This document shows positions 7,737 to 16,996 of a stretch of 37,533 nucleotides of DNA, in pieces. The notes beneath the pieces are model-generated. The model searched no databases, was not told the origin of the DNA, and saw only the letters and a program-made list of their open reading frames with translations. This stretch comes from Candidatus Caccovicinus merdipullorum (GTDB lineage Bacteria; Bacillota; Clostridia; Lachnospirales; Lachnospiraceae): positions 1 through 37,533 of the forward strand of contig DVKS01000195.1 of assembly GCA_018715905.1 (NCBI GenBank), given 5' to 3'. The number at the start of each line of letters is the position of its first letter. Within the stretch, counting starts at the first letter, position 1. Made by a program: the position numbers and the translations under genes.

Positions 7737-8945
7737 ATGAATTGGGAAAAAGGACAGGAAGGGAGAACAAGAATTTCCGCGAACAATAGGAAGCTTCTCA
7801 GGGAGGCCGTAAGGACGCCGGAGGAGATGGTGGAATTTTTAAAAAGCGGGGCGGAGTTTCGAAGCTTTGATTATCTTCTGCGGCAGCTGTATCCTGGAGA
7901 AGATTTAATGCCCCGGCTGGTTTCGGGGCTGGAGAAGGTTACCGGGGAAAGCCACGACAGCATTGCAAGGAAAGCGCGGAACTGGCTGAACGGAAAGAAT
8001 ACGCCGAAAAGCCGGGAACTGCTGTTTCAGATCAGCTTTGTTCTGGGCCTGGATGAATTTGGGGCGGACCGTCTGCTGGCCTGCGCTTCAGAGACGGGCA
8101 TCCATTATCGGAATCCCAGAGAACTGGCATACGCCTGTGCCCTTCGTCTGGATCTGCCTTATGAAGAGGCGGATGAGCTGGCCGGGGAGGCGGAGACTGT
8201 CTGCGGGAAGATCAAGGAGAAGAAAGAGAAGGAAAAGAAAGAGAAAAACGAGAAGAACGAGAAGCTAAGGGGAATGGAGACAGGGCGCCTTTTCACCCGG
8301 CAGGTGCGGGACGCCTTCGATGAGGTCTGGTCAAAGGAGGAATTTCGGGACTTTATTCAGGAGTATGGAGATTCCCTGGGAACCCTTCATGAAACGGCAT
8401 ACCGGGACTTCCAGGATATGCTGACGAAGCTTCAGCGTCCGGAAAGCGGCGTGGACCTGAAGGAAAAGAAATACAGTATGGAGGAGATCCTGACGGATTA
8501 TATCCGGATGAAGGTTCCGGAGACCAAGCGGGTAGGCGGGTATTCCGCTCTGCAGCGGCTGGTAAAGAAATACTGGCCCAATGAAAGCAGCCTGATTAAT
8601 ATGCGCAGAAGGAAAGAGGATGTAAGCCGGAAGGCCATGATCCTTTTGTATCTGGTGACGGAAGCCCTGGAAGAGGCGGAAGACCCGGATGATCCGGATG
8701 CTTATTTCTGGGAAGATATGGAAGAGGAGGACGAAGACAGCATGCTGGAGATCCGAATCCGCCAGATGGATATCTTTCTGGAGCGGTACGGCATGAATCC
8801 CCTAGACTGCGGCAGTCCCTTCGATCTGATGGTGATGTACGCCATGCGGACCCAGGGAGATGAACTGACGAGAGAAGGGATGGGCGACCGGATGCGTCAG
8901 GTAGTGGAAATCCTGTTTTCAGAAGAAGAAACGGAAAAAAGTTAA
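7737..8945 (+). CDS. Hypothetical HTH-like regulatory protein
   Basis: 402-aa ORF, RBS GGAGGAGA; HTH-like ESHDSIARKARNWLNGKNTPKSRELLFQISFVLGLDEFGADRLL; Lys/Glu-rich linker. Confidence 0.7.
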   Translation: MNWEKGQEGRTRISANNRKLLREAVRTPEEMVEFLKSGAEFRSFDYLLRQLYPGEDLMPRLVSGLEKVTGESHDSIARKARNWLNGKNTPKSRELLFQISFVLGLDEFGADRLLACASETGIHYRNPRELAYACALRLDLPYEEADELAGEAETVCGKIKEKKEKEKKEKNEKNEKLRGMETGRLFTRQVRDAFDEVWSKEEFRDFIQEYGDSLGTLHETAYRDFQDMLTKLQRPESGVDLKEKKYSMEEILTDYIRMKVPETKRVGGYSALQRLVKKYWPNESSLINMRRRKEDVSRKAMILLYLVTEALEEAEDPDDPDAYFWEDMEEEDEDSMLEIRIRQMDIFLERYGMNPLDCGSPFDLMVMYAMRTQGDELTREGMGDRMRQVVEILFSEEETEKS

Positions 8946-9023
8946 AGGATGGCCGCCCCCGGAGGCTTATAATGAAAGAAATCGAAAAGGGGGGAGGCAT
9001 GCTGGTTGAAAGGGAGAAAATTC

Positions 9024-11993
9024 ATGTTAAGAGGCAGGAATCTGCGTCAGCCTGGGGAGACCTTGATTCTGGGAGAGACAGAATACTGTGTGGAGGGGGT
9101 ACAGGGCCAGGGCGGAAGCGCTGTGGTTTATCGGGCCCGATATGAGGATTCGCTGAATCGGGGATGTTATCATCACGTTTTGATTAAGGAATTGTTTCCG
9201 TATCATCCCAAGGGATGGGTATACCGGGATGAGCAGGGGTGGATTCGGTGCTGTCCGGAGGGGGAAAATCTGATGGAGCAGTGCCGGAACCGCTTTTTCC
9301 AGGGAAACGCGGTGAACCTTAAGCTGTTAGAGGCGCTGCCGGAGAAGATATCAGGCAATTTAAATTCCTATGAGGCATATGGAACCTGCTATTCGGTGCT
9401 GTATGTCCATGGCGGCCAGGATCTGGAGCATTTCCTGGAAGGGGAGAAAGAGAGCTGGTCCCTTCTCCGGGCAGCTGAGGTAATGGAACAGATTCTGGAC
9501 GCTCTGGAGCCTTTTCATGAGAACGGTCTTCTCCACCTGGATATCAGTCCGGATAATATTCTGATGCTGCCGGGAAGGGCCATGCTGATTGATTACAACA
9601 GTGTCTGGCCGGAGAATCCGGGGGAGCAGGAGGAATTTTTTTTCAGTGAAAAAGAAGGGTATACTGCGCCTGAGGTGCGGCTTAAGGAAATTCGGGAAAT
9701 CGGGCCGGCCGCGGATCTTTACGGGGTCTGCGCGGTATTTTTTACCATGCTTACGGGAAGGCGTCTTACGCCGGAAGAGTCCATGGGAAAGGGACTGGAG
9801 CGGGCCTTCCCGAAAGACCTGGATATCTTTCGCGGTCAGCCGGAAACAGCCGCCTGGCAGACGGTGCGGATCATCAAAAAGGGGCTGCATCTGCTTCCAA
9901 GAAAACGGTATGGATCCGTGAATTCTCTGCGGGAAGATATTCAGGAGCTTCTTTTGCGGCTTCATGGCTGGGGGATCTCCCACAGCGCCTTGTGGGAAGG
10001 CAGCCTGCGGGAGTGGAAAAAAAGCCGGGACAGGGAGACACAAGACCTGGAGCGGGTTCTGATGCTGACCGATGGCCTGGAGGGTTCCGGAGGAAGGCGG
10101 GGCCAGAACCCGGGGAAACGGGCGGAAAAATGGAATGAGAGAGATTTTCTCCCCCTTTTGGAGCGGGGAGAATGCTTCCTTTTATATGGCGCGGGGGGAA
10201 TGGGCAAGACCCGTTTCCTTAAAATGCTGCTCAGGCAAAGCATGGCCCGATACAGCCCGGCAAAACCTGTTTTTCTCTACATTTCCCTGGCGGATTATCC
10301 GGAAGGCGGGGAGGAGTTACGGTATATTCGAAAGCAGATTCTGCGCAAGCTTATGTTTCTGGAAGGGGGCCAGGGGGTGGAGGAGGCGCTAACATGCCTG
10401 GATCAGCTTTTCTCCGAAGAAGAAGGTCCGGGAGCCGTCCTTCTTCTGGATGGGCTCAATGAGGCTGGCCCGCGGCGGCAGAATCTGTTAAAGGAAATTG
10501 AGGGGCTGGGGAGATTTTCGTTCCTGGGAATCCTGGTAACGGACCGCACAGATGGGGTGAAGGCATACGGCCTTTCCGGCTTTTGTCCGGCGCGCCTGAT
10601 GGAACTGACCAGGGATCAGGTGGAAGAGACCCTTCGCCGACGGCAGATCCCCTGTCCGGAAGAGAAGATGATGCGTCTTCTGGAAAATCCCATGATGCTG
10701 TGGCTGTACGGGCAGACGGCGGTGATGGACCGGGAATTGGGGAGAGAGCAGGAGGAGACCGAGGCAATGACCATGGAATCTCTGGCCGGGGGATATCTGG
10801 AGAGGCTGTGTGCCGGCCAGCTGCGGCTGTATTCCGGAGATCAGGCGCAGCAGCTGCGGCAGGATTATCTGATCCGCCATCTTCTTCCTGACATTGCCAG
10901 GGAAATGAAGCGGAAGAAACGGCCCCTCCTTACGCTGGAGGAACTCTACCGGCCGGTAAGGCAGAGCTATGAACGCTTAAGGAGCAAAGCCTTTTCCCTG
11001 GCGTTTCCCCAGTACATGGGAAAGTCCAGGCTGATGCTCCAGGGAATCGCCAGTGAAAGCGAGTGGTTCGACTACGCGGTATCGGAACAGCTTTTAGGAG
11101 CCCTGGATCTTCTTAGAATAAGCGGAAATGGAAATTACGGACTGATTCATGAAAATTTCGCCGACTGCCTGGCCGGACAGGCTAGGGAAAACCACAAAAG
11201 ACTTGCCCGGTACAGGCGAAGGGCAGGCGGGAAAAAGTTCCTGGCAGGAGCGGCCCTCCTTCTCCTGATCGGGGGAGGAGGCGCGGCGGCCTGGCATCAG
11301 TGGGGGCCCAAAACCTACAGCGCCCAGGAAAAGCTGGTGTTCAGGAACGCGGCCCAGCGGCTGATGATCAACCTGCAGGTGCTGGATATTCAGCTGATGA
11401 CCCAGGAAACCATCCTGGAGGAAGCCATGGACAGCGCTGTGCTGGAGGGAGAGCCTGAGCAGACCGCCATGTTTGCCCAGTCCATTGAGAGAAAACGCCA
11501 GGAGCTGTCTTCCCAGCTTTCCGTGGCTTCTGATGGCAGCCGCTGGGTTCTGGAATTAGAGGAGATGAACGGCTCTGTTCCTCTGGAAGAACTGCAGGAA
11601 CTTTATGCAAAGCCCTGGGAGATGGAGAGACTGATGAATGAGGCCCTTGGCTTTCTTGAGGAAGCCTTCTGCAGTCCGGACAGCCCTTATACCACCAGAG
11701 AAAAGCGGCTGCCTCTGGCAGAAGCTTATCAGAACTATCTGGATGCCTATGCAAGGGAGTGCTATGTGGAGCTGAATCTGGTTCTTTCTTCCATGGAACC
11801 GGAGGCGGCAGCCATGGTGCAGGAGGCAACAGCGGAAATGAGCGTGCTGAAGCAGTATATTCTCGCCTACCCCTTAAGCGGAGTGACCCAGGAGGAGATT
11901 CAGGCCCAGCTTACCGCTGCCCGGAATCAGAAAAAAGACGCGGCGGACGCCATGCGGCTTGTGAATTATCCTATGGAGGCAGCGGGATGGTGA
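9024..11993 (+). CDS. Ser/Thr protein kinase fused to NACHT/STAND-like P-loop NTPase, TM segment and C-terminal extracytoplasmic helical region
   Basis: Kinase motifs VQGQGGSAVVYRARY, VLIKELFP, LLHLDISPDNILML, LIDYNSVW, GYTAPEV; Walker A LLYGAGGMGKTRFLKMLL; Walker B GAVLLLDGLNEA; TM KFLAGAALLLLIGGGGAAAW. Confidence 0.85.
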   Translation: MLRGRNLRQPGETLILGETEYCVEGVQGQGGSAVVYRARYEDSLNRGCYHHVLIKELFPYHPKGWVYRDEQGWIRCCPEGENLMEQCRNRFFQGNAVNLKLLEALPEKISGNLNSYEAYGTCYSVLYVHGGQDLEHFLEGEKESWSLLRAAEVMEQILDALEPFHENGLLHLDISPDNILMLPGRAMLIDYNSVWPENPGEQEEFFFSEKEGYTAPEVRLKEIREIGPAADLYGVCAVFFTMLTGRRLTPEESMGKGLERAFPKDLDIFRGQPETAAWQTVRIIKKGLHLLPRKRYGSVNSLREDIQELLLRLHGWGISHSALWEGSLREWKKSRDRETQDLERVLMLTDGLEGSGGRRGQNPGKRAEKWNERDFLPLLERGECFLLYGAGGMGKTRFLKMLLRQSMARYSPAKPVFLYISLADYPEGGEELRYIRKQILRKLMFLEGGQGVEEALTCLDQLFSEEEGPGAVLLLDGLNEAGPRRQNLLKEIEGLGRFSFLGILVTDRTDGVKAYGLSGFCPARLMELTRDQVEETLRRRQIPCPEEKMMRLLENPMMLWLYGQTAVMDRELGREQEETEAMTMESLAGGYLERLCAGQLRLYSGDQAQQLRQDYLIRHLLPDIAREMKRKKRPLLTLEELYRPVRQSYERLRSKAFSLAFPQYMGKSRLMLQGIASESEWFDYAVSEQLLGALDLLRISGNGNYGLIHENFADCLAGQARENHKRLARYRRRAGGKKFLAGAALLLLIGGGGAAAWHQWGPKTYSAQEKLVFRNAAQRLMINLQVLDIQLMTQETILEEAMDSAVLEGEPEQTAMFAQSIERKRQELSSQLSVASDGSRWVLELEEMNGSVPLEELQELYAKPWEMERLMNEALGFLEEAFCSPDSPYTTREKRLPLAEAYQNYLDAYARECYVELNLVLSSMEPEAAAMVQEATAEMSVLKQYILAYPLSGVTQEEIQAQLTAARNQKKDAADAMRLVNYPMEAAGW

Positions 11994-12062
11994 TGGCCGG
12001 ATACCAGAACCGGGGAGAAGAGCAGGAGGAAAAGAAAGAGGAGAAGGGAAGGAAGCAAAGGC

Positions 12063-12848
12063 ATGAAAAAAGGGAGAGGAACAGGGCTTAAGGGCCGCCG
12101 GAAACTGGCTGCGGTCCTTTTGGGGCTGCTGATCTTATCTGCCTGCAAAGCCGGGGAAGACGCCTTTTCCCGGCAGAAGGAAATTGTGGATGAGACAGCC
12201 CGGATTGTACTTTTGATGGATCAGGACAGCCGGGACTATGATCTGGCCCTTCAGGAGATCGGCAGATACCTTGATGAGCCGGATCCGGAAATTCTTGCTG
12301 CCGTTCAGCAAAAGGTTCAGGAATCCACGGCGGAGTTTCAGACCCGGCAGGATCAGGCGGAGTCTTATGAGATGACGGAGGATTTCGCGGACATTCTTGT
12401 GGAGAACCATATTGACCCGGAAGAATACCAGATGAATGCCGATTCACGGATCAGCAGCCTGGGCAGATTTATCACCCGGCTGCAGACCATGGACACATAT
12501 CTGGAAATGGTCTCCATCCTTCCGGGAACCGTGGAGGATGACCTGCGATTTATGTATGAATATAACCTGGAGGAGCAGCGGATCATCCGCGGATACCAGT
12601 ACTGTGCGGTGAATTACTGGTTTGCTTCCTGGGAAGGGGAAGGCGCGGAGTACGCCAAGGAGCAGATCGCGGATCAGCTGGAGTCTTTCGTGCTGGAGGA
12701 ATCGATCTGGGAGACCAGTCAGGAAGGGGCGGAACAGAGGATGGAGGTATATTTGAATCAGCTGGAGGAGCAGATTTCCGAATTGACAGATTATATCGGC
12801 GAAGCGCAGGAAGAATTATATGAAATGGAAAAGGAAAACAGTCCGTAA
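12063..12848 (+). CDS. Predicted lipoprotein
   Basis: Basic N-terminus, hydrophobic LAAVLLGLLILSAC with lipobox LSAC; acidic helical mature region. Confidence 0.75.
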   Translation: MKKGRGTGLKGRRKLAAVLLGLLILSACKAGEDAFSRQKEIVDETARIVLLMDQDSRDYDLALQEIGRYLDEPDPEILAAVQQKVQESTAEFQTRQDQAESYEMTEDFADILVENHIDPEEYQMNADSRISSLGRFITRLQTMDTYLEMVSILPGTVEDDLRFMYEYNLEEQRIIRGYQYCAVNYWFASWEGEGAEYAKEQIADQLESFVLEESIWETSQEGAEQRMEVYLNQLEEQISELTDYIGEAQEELYEMEKENSP

Positions 12849-12854
12849 AGAACG

Positions 12855-12894
12855 AGGGCTGGCAAAAAGTTATAAGCTTTTTGCCAGCCCTTTC
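12855..12894. terminator. Bidirectional terminator between convergent lipoprotein and XRE genes
   Basis: Perfect 14-bp stem GGGCTGGCAAAAAG / CTTTTTGCCAGCCC with TTTC tract on +; overlaps the 3' coding end of the XRE gene. Confidence 0.75.
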
Positions 12895-13193
12895 ATGTAG
12901 GCCAGAGCCAGTTTTTTATCCTCCGCAGAAAGGGTGGTGAAAAGGGACAGGCATTCAGACTGTTCCCTGGTAAGGCTGGGGCGTTCAGGATCCGGATCAA
13001 AAAATTCCGAGATGGAGATGCCGAATCCTCCGCACAGCTTCTGCAGAGTTAAAAGAGAAGGCTGGTTCTGTTTATTCATCATGGTGTTTAATGTGGAATA
13101 GGTAATTCCGGACGCTTTTGCCAGATGGTAGTAAGACCAGCCCCGTTCTGCGCAGAGTTCCCGGATGCGTTCGAGGGAATTAAATTCTGTCAT
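12870..13193 (-). CDS. XRE-family HTH regulator, 107 aa
   Basis: MTEFNSLERIRELCAERGWSYYHLAKASGITYSTLNTMMNKQNQPSLLTLQKLCGGFGISISEFFDP; RBS AAAGGAGGGGGTTGC before ATG at 13193. Confidence 0.9.
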   Translation of the reverse strand: MTEFNSLERIRELCAERGWSYYHLAKASGITYSTLNTMMNKQNQPSLLTLQKLCGGFGISISEFFDPDPERPSLTREQSECLSLFTTLSAEDKKLALAYMKGLAKSL

Positions 13194-13456
13194 GCAACCC
13201 CCTCCTTTGAGATTGTTTTTGGCGGGTTCCAAGGCCGGAAACCCTGGTATCATCATATCCGAATTGAGAAAAAACGTACAGATATTGAAAACCGTTATGG
13301 AAATATAACGTAAAATCGTTGCAAAGGAAATAAGTTGCAGTTTTTTAAAAAAAGTAAGGTAGACTATCAGCAGCAGGAGAAATCCTCCGCAGTCAGAAGT
13401 GAACAGAATTCTGCGGTTTGCGGTCAATTGTTCATTGTCATTATGACGAAAAAACG

Positions 13457-13485
13457 TTGTAATTATGACTTAATTTTGATATAAT
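13457..13485 (+). promoter_or_regulatory. Sigma-A-type promoter for the Hsp70/AAA+ operon
   Basis: TTGTAA - 17 nt - TATAAT upstream of CDS 13591. Confidence 0.6.
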
Positions 13486-13590
13486 GATATGGTAAAAAAT
13501 TACAAATGCCGAAACACTTCTGCTGCGGGCGAAAAATCCATTGGAACCAAGGAAAGGGCGGAGGCCCACATTGTTAAGGAGGTAAGCAGG

Positions 13591-14712
13591 ATGAGAACAT
13601 TTACGAAGGAACAAAGTCAGGCATTGTTAAACCAGGCGGAAGAAATGATGAAGCACATGGAGGAAGGCCAGAGTGTAAGGGACGTGATGGCCAGGATTTA
13701 TGTGGAAAATCTGGATGAAAAGACCATGAGCCAGGGACAGATGATGGCGGATGCCATCATTCAGGGGATAAAGGATTTTGATTCCGATTACCAGGAGGCC
13801 CAGGGTGATCTGGACCGTTTTATCCGGAAATTCCAGGATAAGGCCGATGACGGAAAAAGCCGTGAGGAACGCTGCAATTACTGGCTGAAAACAGCCGCCG
13901 CCGTTTCCGCAGCAGCTCTGGCCATGAAAGAGGGAGGAATTGACGAAGAAGAGATCATGCGGGAAATCGAAGCCCTTGCTGTGACAAAAGAAGAAGCCAC
14001 GCCGGAACGGGAAAAAGAACTGCGGGATCAGGCCAGAGAAGCCATTAAGCAGTCGGGAATTATGCTGGGAGCCCTGGCTGCCCAGGCGGAAGAACTGGAG
14101 GGGGTTTCCCCGGATGAAGCGGCGGAAATGCTTCTTGTTTTCGGAAACCAGGAGATGGAGTACCGGGCTGTGGCAGCCATGATCGCGTACACGAAGATCA
14201 AGAAGGGTGAGTTTGAAAATGTGCCGGTGGAAATGACTGCCGCCCAGGTAGCCTGCATCGTATGCGCGGAAGTGGAACAGACCCGGATCGCGGAAGCGGT
14301 GGGAAAGGGCAGTCTGGCGGTGGATGTGGCGGCAGCTCTTCTTAACGCTCTGGGCGCGGTGGTTATTGCTGCCTTTGCCATCAGTCTTGCCGCGGCGGGG
14401 CTGGAATTTGTTTTGAACCTTTTTCCTCTTATCCTGGCGGTTCCTGGCTGCATGGTGGTGGGAGCTTTGGTCACTCACGGGGTCTGCCGGGCCTGGAAGC
14501 TCTGGAAAAAAGACAGCCGCAGAATCGCGGAAGGTACGGCCGCGGCAGTTCGATTTGTGCTGGACGGCATAAAGGCGATTCTTTCCTTTGCCGCAGGAAC
14601 CCTGATTCCGGGAATCGTTAAGAAGGCAGAGGAAATTTATGCCCGGGTGCGCAGCAGGGGACAGAAGGCGGAACAGGTGCAGGTTCTGGAAGAAGCGGGA
14701 GCTCAGTTATGA
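13591..14712 (+). CDS. Hypothetical helical protein with C-terminal hydrophobic segments
   Basis: Internal ATG with RBS AAGGAGG; hydrophobic LLNALGAVVIAAFAISLAAAGLEFVLNLFPLILAVPGCMVVGALV. Confidence 0.75.
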   Translation: MRTFTKEQSQALLNQAEEMMKHMEEGQSVRDVMARIYVENLDEKTMSQGQMMADAIIQGIKDFDSDYQEAQGDLDRFIRKFQDKADDGKSREERCNYWLKTAAAVSAAALAMKEGGIDEEEIMREIEALAVTKEEATPEREKELRDQAREAIKQSGIMLGALAAQAEELEGVSPDEAAEMLLVFGNQEMEYRAVAAMIAYTKIKKGEFENVPVEMTAAQVACIVCAEVEQTRIAEAVGKGSLAVDVAAALLNALGAVVIAAFAISLAAAGLEFVLNLFPLILAVPGCMVVGALVTHGVCRAWKLWKKDSRRIAEGTAAAVRFVLDGIKAILSFAAGTLIPGIVKKAEEIYARVRSRGQKAEQVQVLEEAGAQL

Positions 14713-16214
14713 TCCGGGTGCTGAAGATTCAGCAGACGCCGGTTTTAAATTTCCGGGATCTGCAGAAACGGTTCTGGCCGGCGGAGATTTTCAGACAGAT
14801 GGAGATTTTTGCGGAATTTGCTTCCGTTCACTGCCGTCCCATCAGAACTCAGCTGGCGGACAGAGAAAGTGGAAGAAAATACTCGGCGGAGTATTTTACC
14901 AAGGATTTCTGGATGGGGATTCTTCACCGGAGCCGGTGGCCGGGAGAGGAAAATCTTATGGATTGTTTCATGGCGGCGGCAAAGGCGGAATTGGGCATTC
15001 GGGGAAACGATGAAGAAAGGGATCCGGAGGATTCGCGGCAGGATGAAGAGAGAGAAGCCGGCATGAAACGGGAGGTTCGTGACGGCGGACTGGAGGAAAA
15101 GCTTGCCTTTATTGCCAGAGAAAGGGGCAGTGAGGCGGATTATGGAGAAGTTATCCGGCTGCTGGCAATCTGTGAACTGTCAGAAGTGGATCCGCGGAGG
15201 CTGGAGCCCTGGGCCTGGAAGAATCCGGAGACGGCAGAAAGCGGGGAGGAACCAGAGGAGATCAGCCTGTTTCCTTATGAGAATACGGTGCAGCTGATGA
15301 CCGGCGGCCGCGTTCGGAAATTCTGGTATCATGACGATGACGTTCTTGCTCCAGGGGCCAGAATCCATACGGTGAAAGTGGAAGCCAGGGGGAGCGCCAA
15401 TCAATACGCGGTTCTGCGGATTGAGCTGTACAGCGAAAAAACCGGAAAGTGTGTCCAGAGCCTGTCCTTAAAGAGCGGGGAGTATCGGTACTGCAGCGTC
15501 TCACGGGAGAGAATTATCAAATTTCTGCCGGATGTATGCGTCAGCGATGAGTTGTGCCTAATGCGGCAGAGATACAGTCAGAAGGAACTTACGGTCATCC
15601 CCAAAGACGGGGAATCCTGGACATTAAAAACGGAGGAAGTCACAAGCTTTGCCCCGGGAAGCAGACAGCAGGGATTTCTGCTGATCCAGGGAGGAAAGGT
15701 AAATTCGCGATTTTACAGACCGGCGGAAGACTACTTTATCCGGCTTAAGATGGATATGCTCACTCTCCCGGCAGTGGAAGCCCTGATTACGGAAACCGGC
15801 TATGCCGTTTTGCTGGAGGACGGTTCTGTGGCCTCCAGCCGGCCGGAGACATGGAAAAAAGGAATCGTCTCCCTTTCCATGGAGGGGAGGGCTCCTGTTC
15901 TTTCCGGGGCAGACAGTCTAAGCTGCAGGGAGGCAGCCGTTTCCTTGTCAGGAAAAAGCCTTGCCTTTTTGGGAAACGAGGAAAATAAGCATGAAGTTCT
16001 GTTCTCGGGAAAAGGCAGGAACTTTTCTATCCGGGAAAGAGACGGACGCAGGGAAGTATGGCTGGAAGAGGGGAGGAAAGTTGATGTGGAAATTAAGACA
16101 GGGCAGATTCTCAGGAGATGCCAGGCAAAGCCGGATGGAGGGCGAGGGTATGGTCCAGAGAAAAGATCTGGCGAACATACAGCGATGGGAGAAGGGAATA
16201 GAAGCTGCTCTTGA
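14709..16214 (+). CDS. Hypothetical protein, 501 aa
   Basis: Long ORF, ATGA overlap with previous gene; C-terminal half possibly beta-rich. Confidence 0.75.
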   Translation: MIRVLKIQQTPVLNFRDLQKRFWPAEIFRQMEIFAEFASVHCRPIRTQLADRESGRKYSAEYFTKDFWMGILHRSRWPGEENLMDCFMAAAKAELGIRGNDEERDPEDSRQDEEREAGMKREVRDGGLEEKLAFIARERGSEADYGEVIRLLAICELSEVDPRRLEPWAWKNPETAESGEEPEEISLFPYENTVQLMTGGRVRKFWYHDDDVLAPGARIHTVKVEARGSANQYAVLRIELYSEKTGKCVQSLSLKSGEYRYCSVSRERIIKFLPDVCVSDELCLMRQRYSQKELTVIPKDGESWTLKTEEVTSFAPGSRQQGFLLIQGGKVNSRFYRPAEDYFIRLKMDMLTLPAVEALITETGYAVLLEDGSVASSRPETWKKGIVSLSMEGRAPVLSGADSLSCREAAVSLSGKSLAFLGNEENKHEVLFSGKGRNFSIRERDGRREVWLEEGRKVDVEIKTGQILRRCQAKPDGGRGYGPEKRSGEHTAMGEGNRSCS

Positions 16215-16974
16215 CCTGCGGCTGAAATTTGATTTCGGCCAGGTGCTGAAAAGGGCCTTTGAGGAATGGAGGGAGATTCCGGCCCTTACCCGGCAAAGTG
16301 AGGCGGCGGACATTGTCCTTTCTGCCTTTTATCAGCAGGGAAAAATCAGCGATTATCTGGAGAAACTGGAAGCCTTCGCGGACCGGATCCCATCCATGAG
16401 CAGCCAGGAGACGGTACGGAATCAGGGCTACTATAATTATCTGTTTTTCCTGCGTCAGTTTGTGGAGGACATGAAGCCCAAATATGAAGCCGCCAGGGAG
16501 GCGGCAGAAAAAGCAGAACCGGCTGAAACCACCCCTGCCAATGTGCTGCGCTTCATCAGCAGTGAATGTGCTTCTGTGGCAGCCCTTAAGGACCTGCCAA
16601 AGGCCAGGGAGGCGGTAAGAAGACTTAAGGATTCTCTTGTTCTGGGAAAGGCCAGGACTTCATTAAATATTCAGGACCTGGCTTTCGTTTCGGAAAGCAT
16701 GGAGCTTTTGGAAATGGCGGTGAGAAGCGGGGATACCAGAGAACTGGAAGAGGCAGAGGAAAATCTGATGCAGAGAAAACGCGCCCTGAAAGAAAACATC
16801 GACAAGGGAAGCGGGCTGTATGACATCATCAAGGCAGAAATGACGGAGGAGTGGTTTGAGGCACTTAATCCGGAATCGGACCGCTGCCTTGTGATGGATA
16901 TGCCGAAAGAGAAGATCCGCCAGCTTTACATCGAAAAAATCAGCCGCATACGGAAGAAGACAAATGGACTGTAA
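16150..16974 (+). CDS. Hypothetical helical protein, about 274 aa
   Basis: MVQRKDLANIQRWEKGIEAALDLRLKFDFGQVLKRAFEEW...; co-directional, overlapping previous gene end. Confidence 0.7.
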   Translation: MVQRKDLANIQRWEKGIEAALDLRLKFDFGQVLKRAFEEWREIPALTRQSEAADIVLSAFYQQGKISDYLEKLEAFADRIPSMSSQETVRNQGYYNYLFFLRQFVEDMKPKYEAAREAAEKAEPAETTPANVLRFISSECASVAALKDLPKAREAVRRLKDSLVLGKARTSLNIQDLAFVSESMELLEMAVRSGDTRELEEAEENLMQRKRALKENIDKGSGLYDIIKAEMTEEWFEALNPESDRCLVMDMPKEKIRQLYIEKISRIRKKTNGL

Positions 16975-16996
16975 TCGTCCGGGGAGGTACAGAAAA

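Noticed and set aside
9360-10043. 227-aa minus ORF
   Set aside because: Antisense shadow of the kinase domain.
13627-14478. 283-aa minus ORF
   Set aside because: Antisense to the well-supported CDS 13591-14712; His/Arg/Phe-rich shadow translation.
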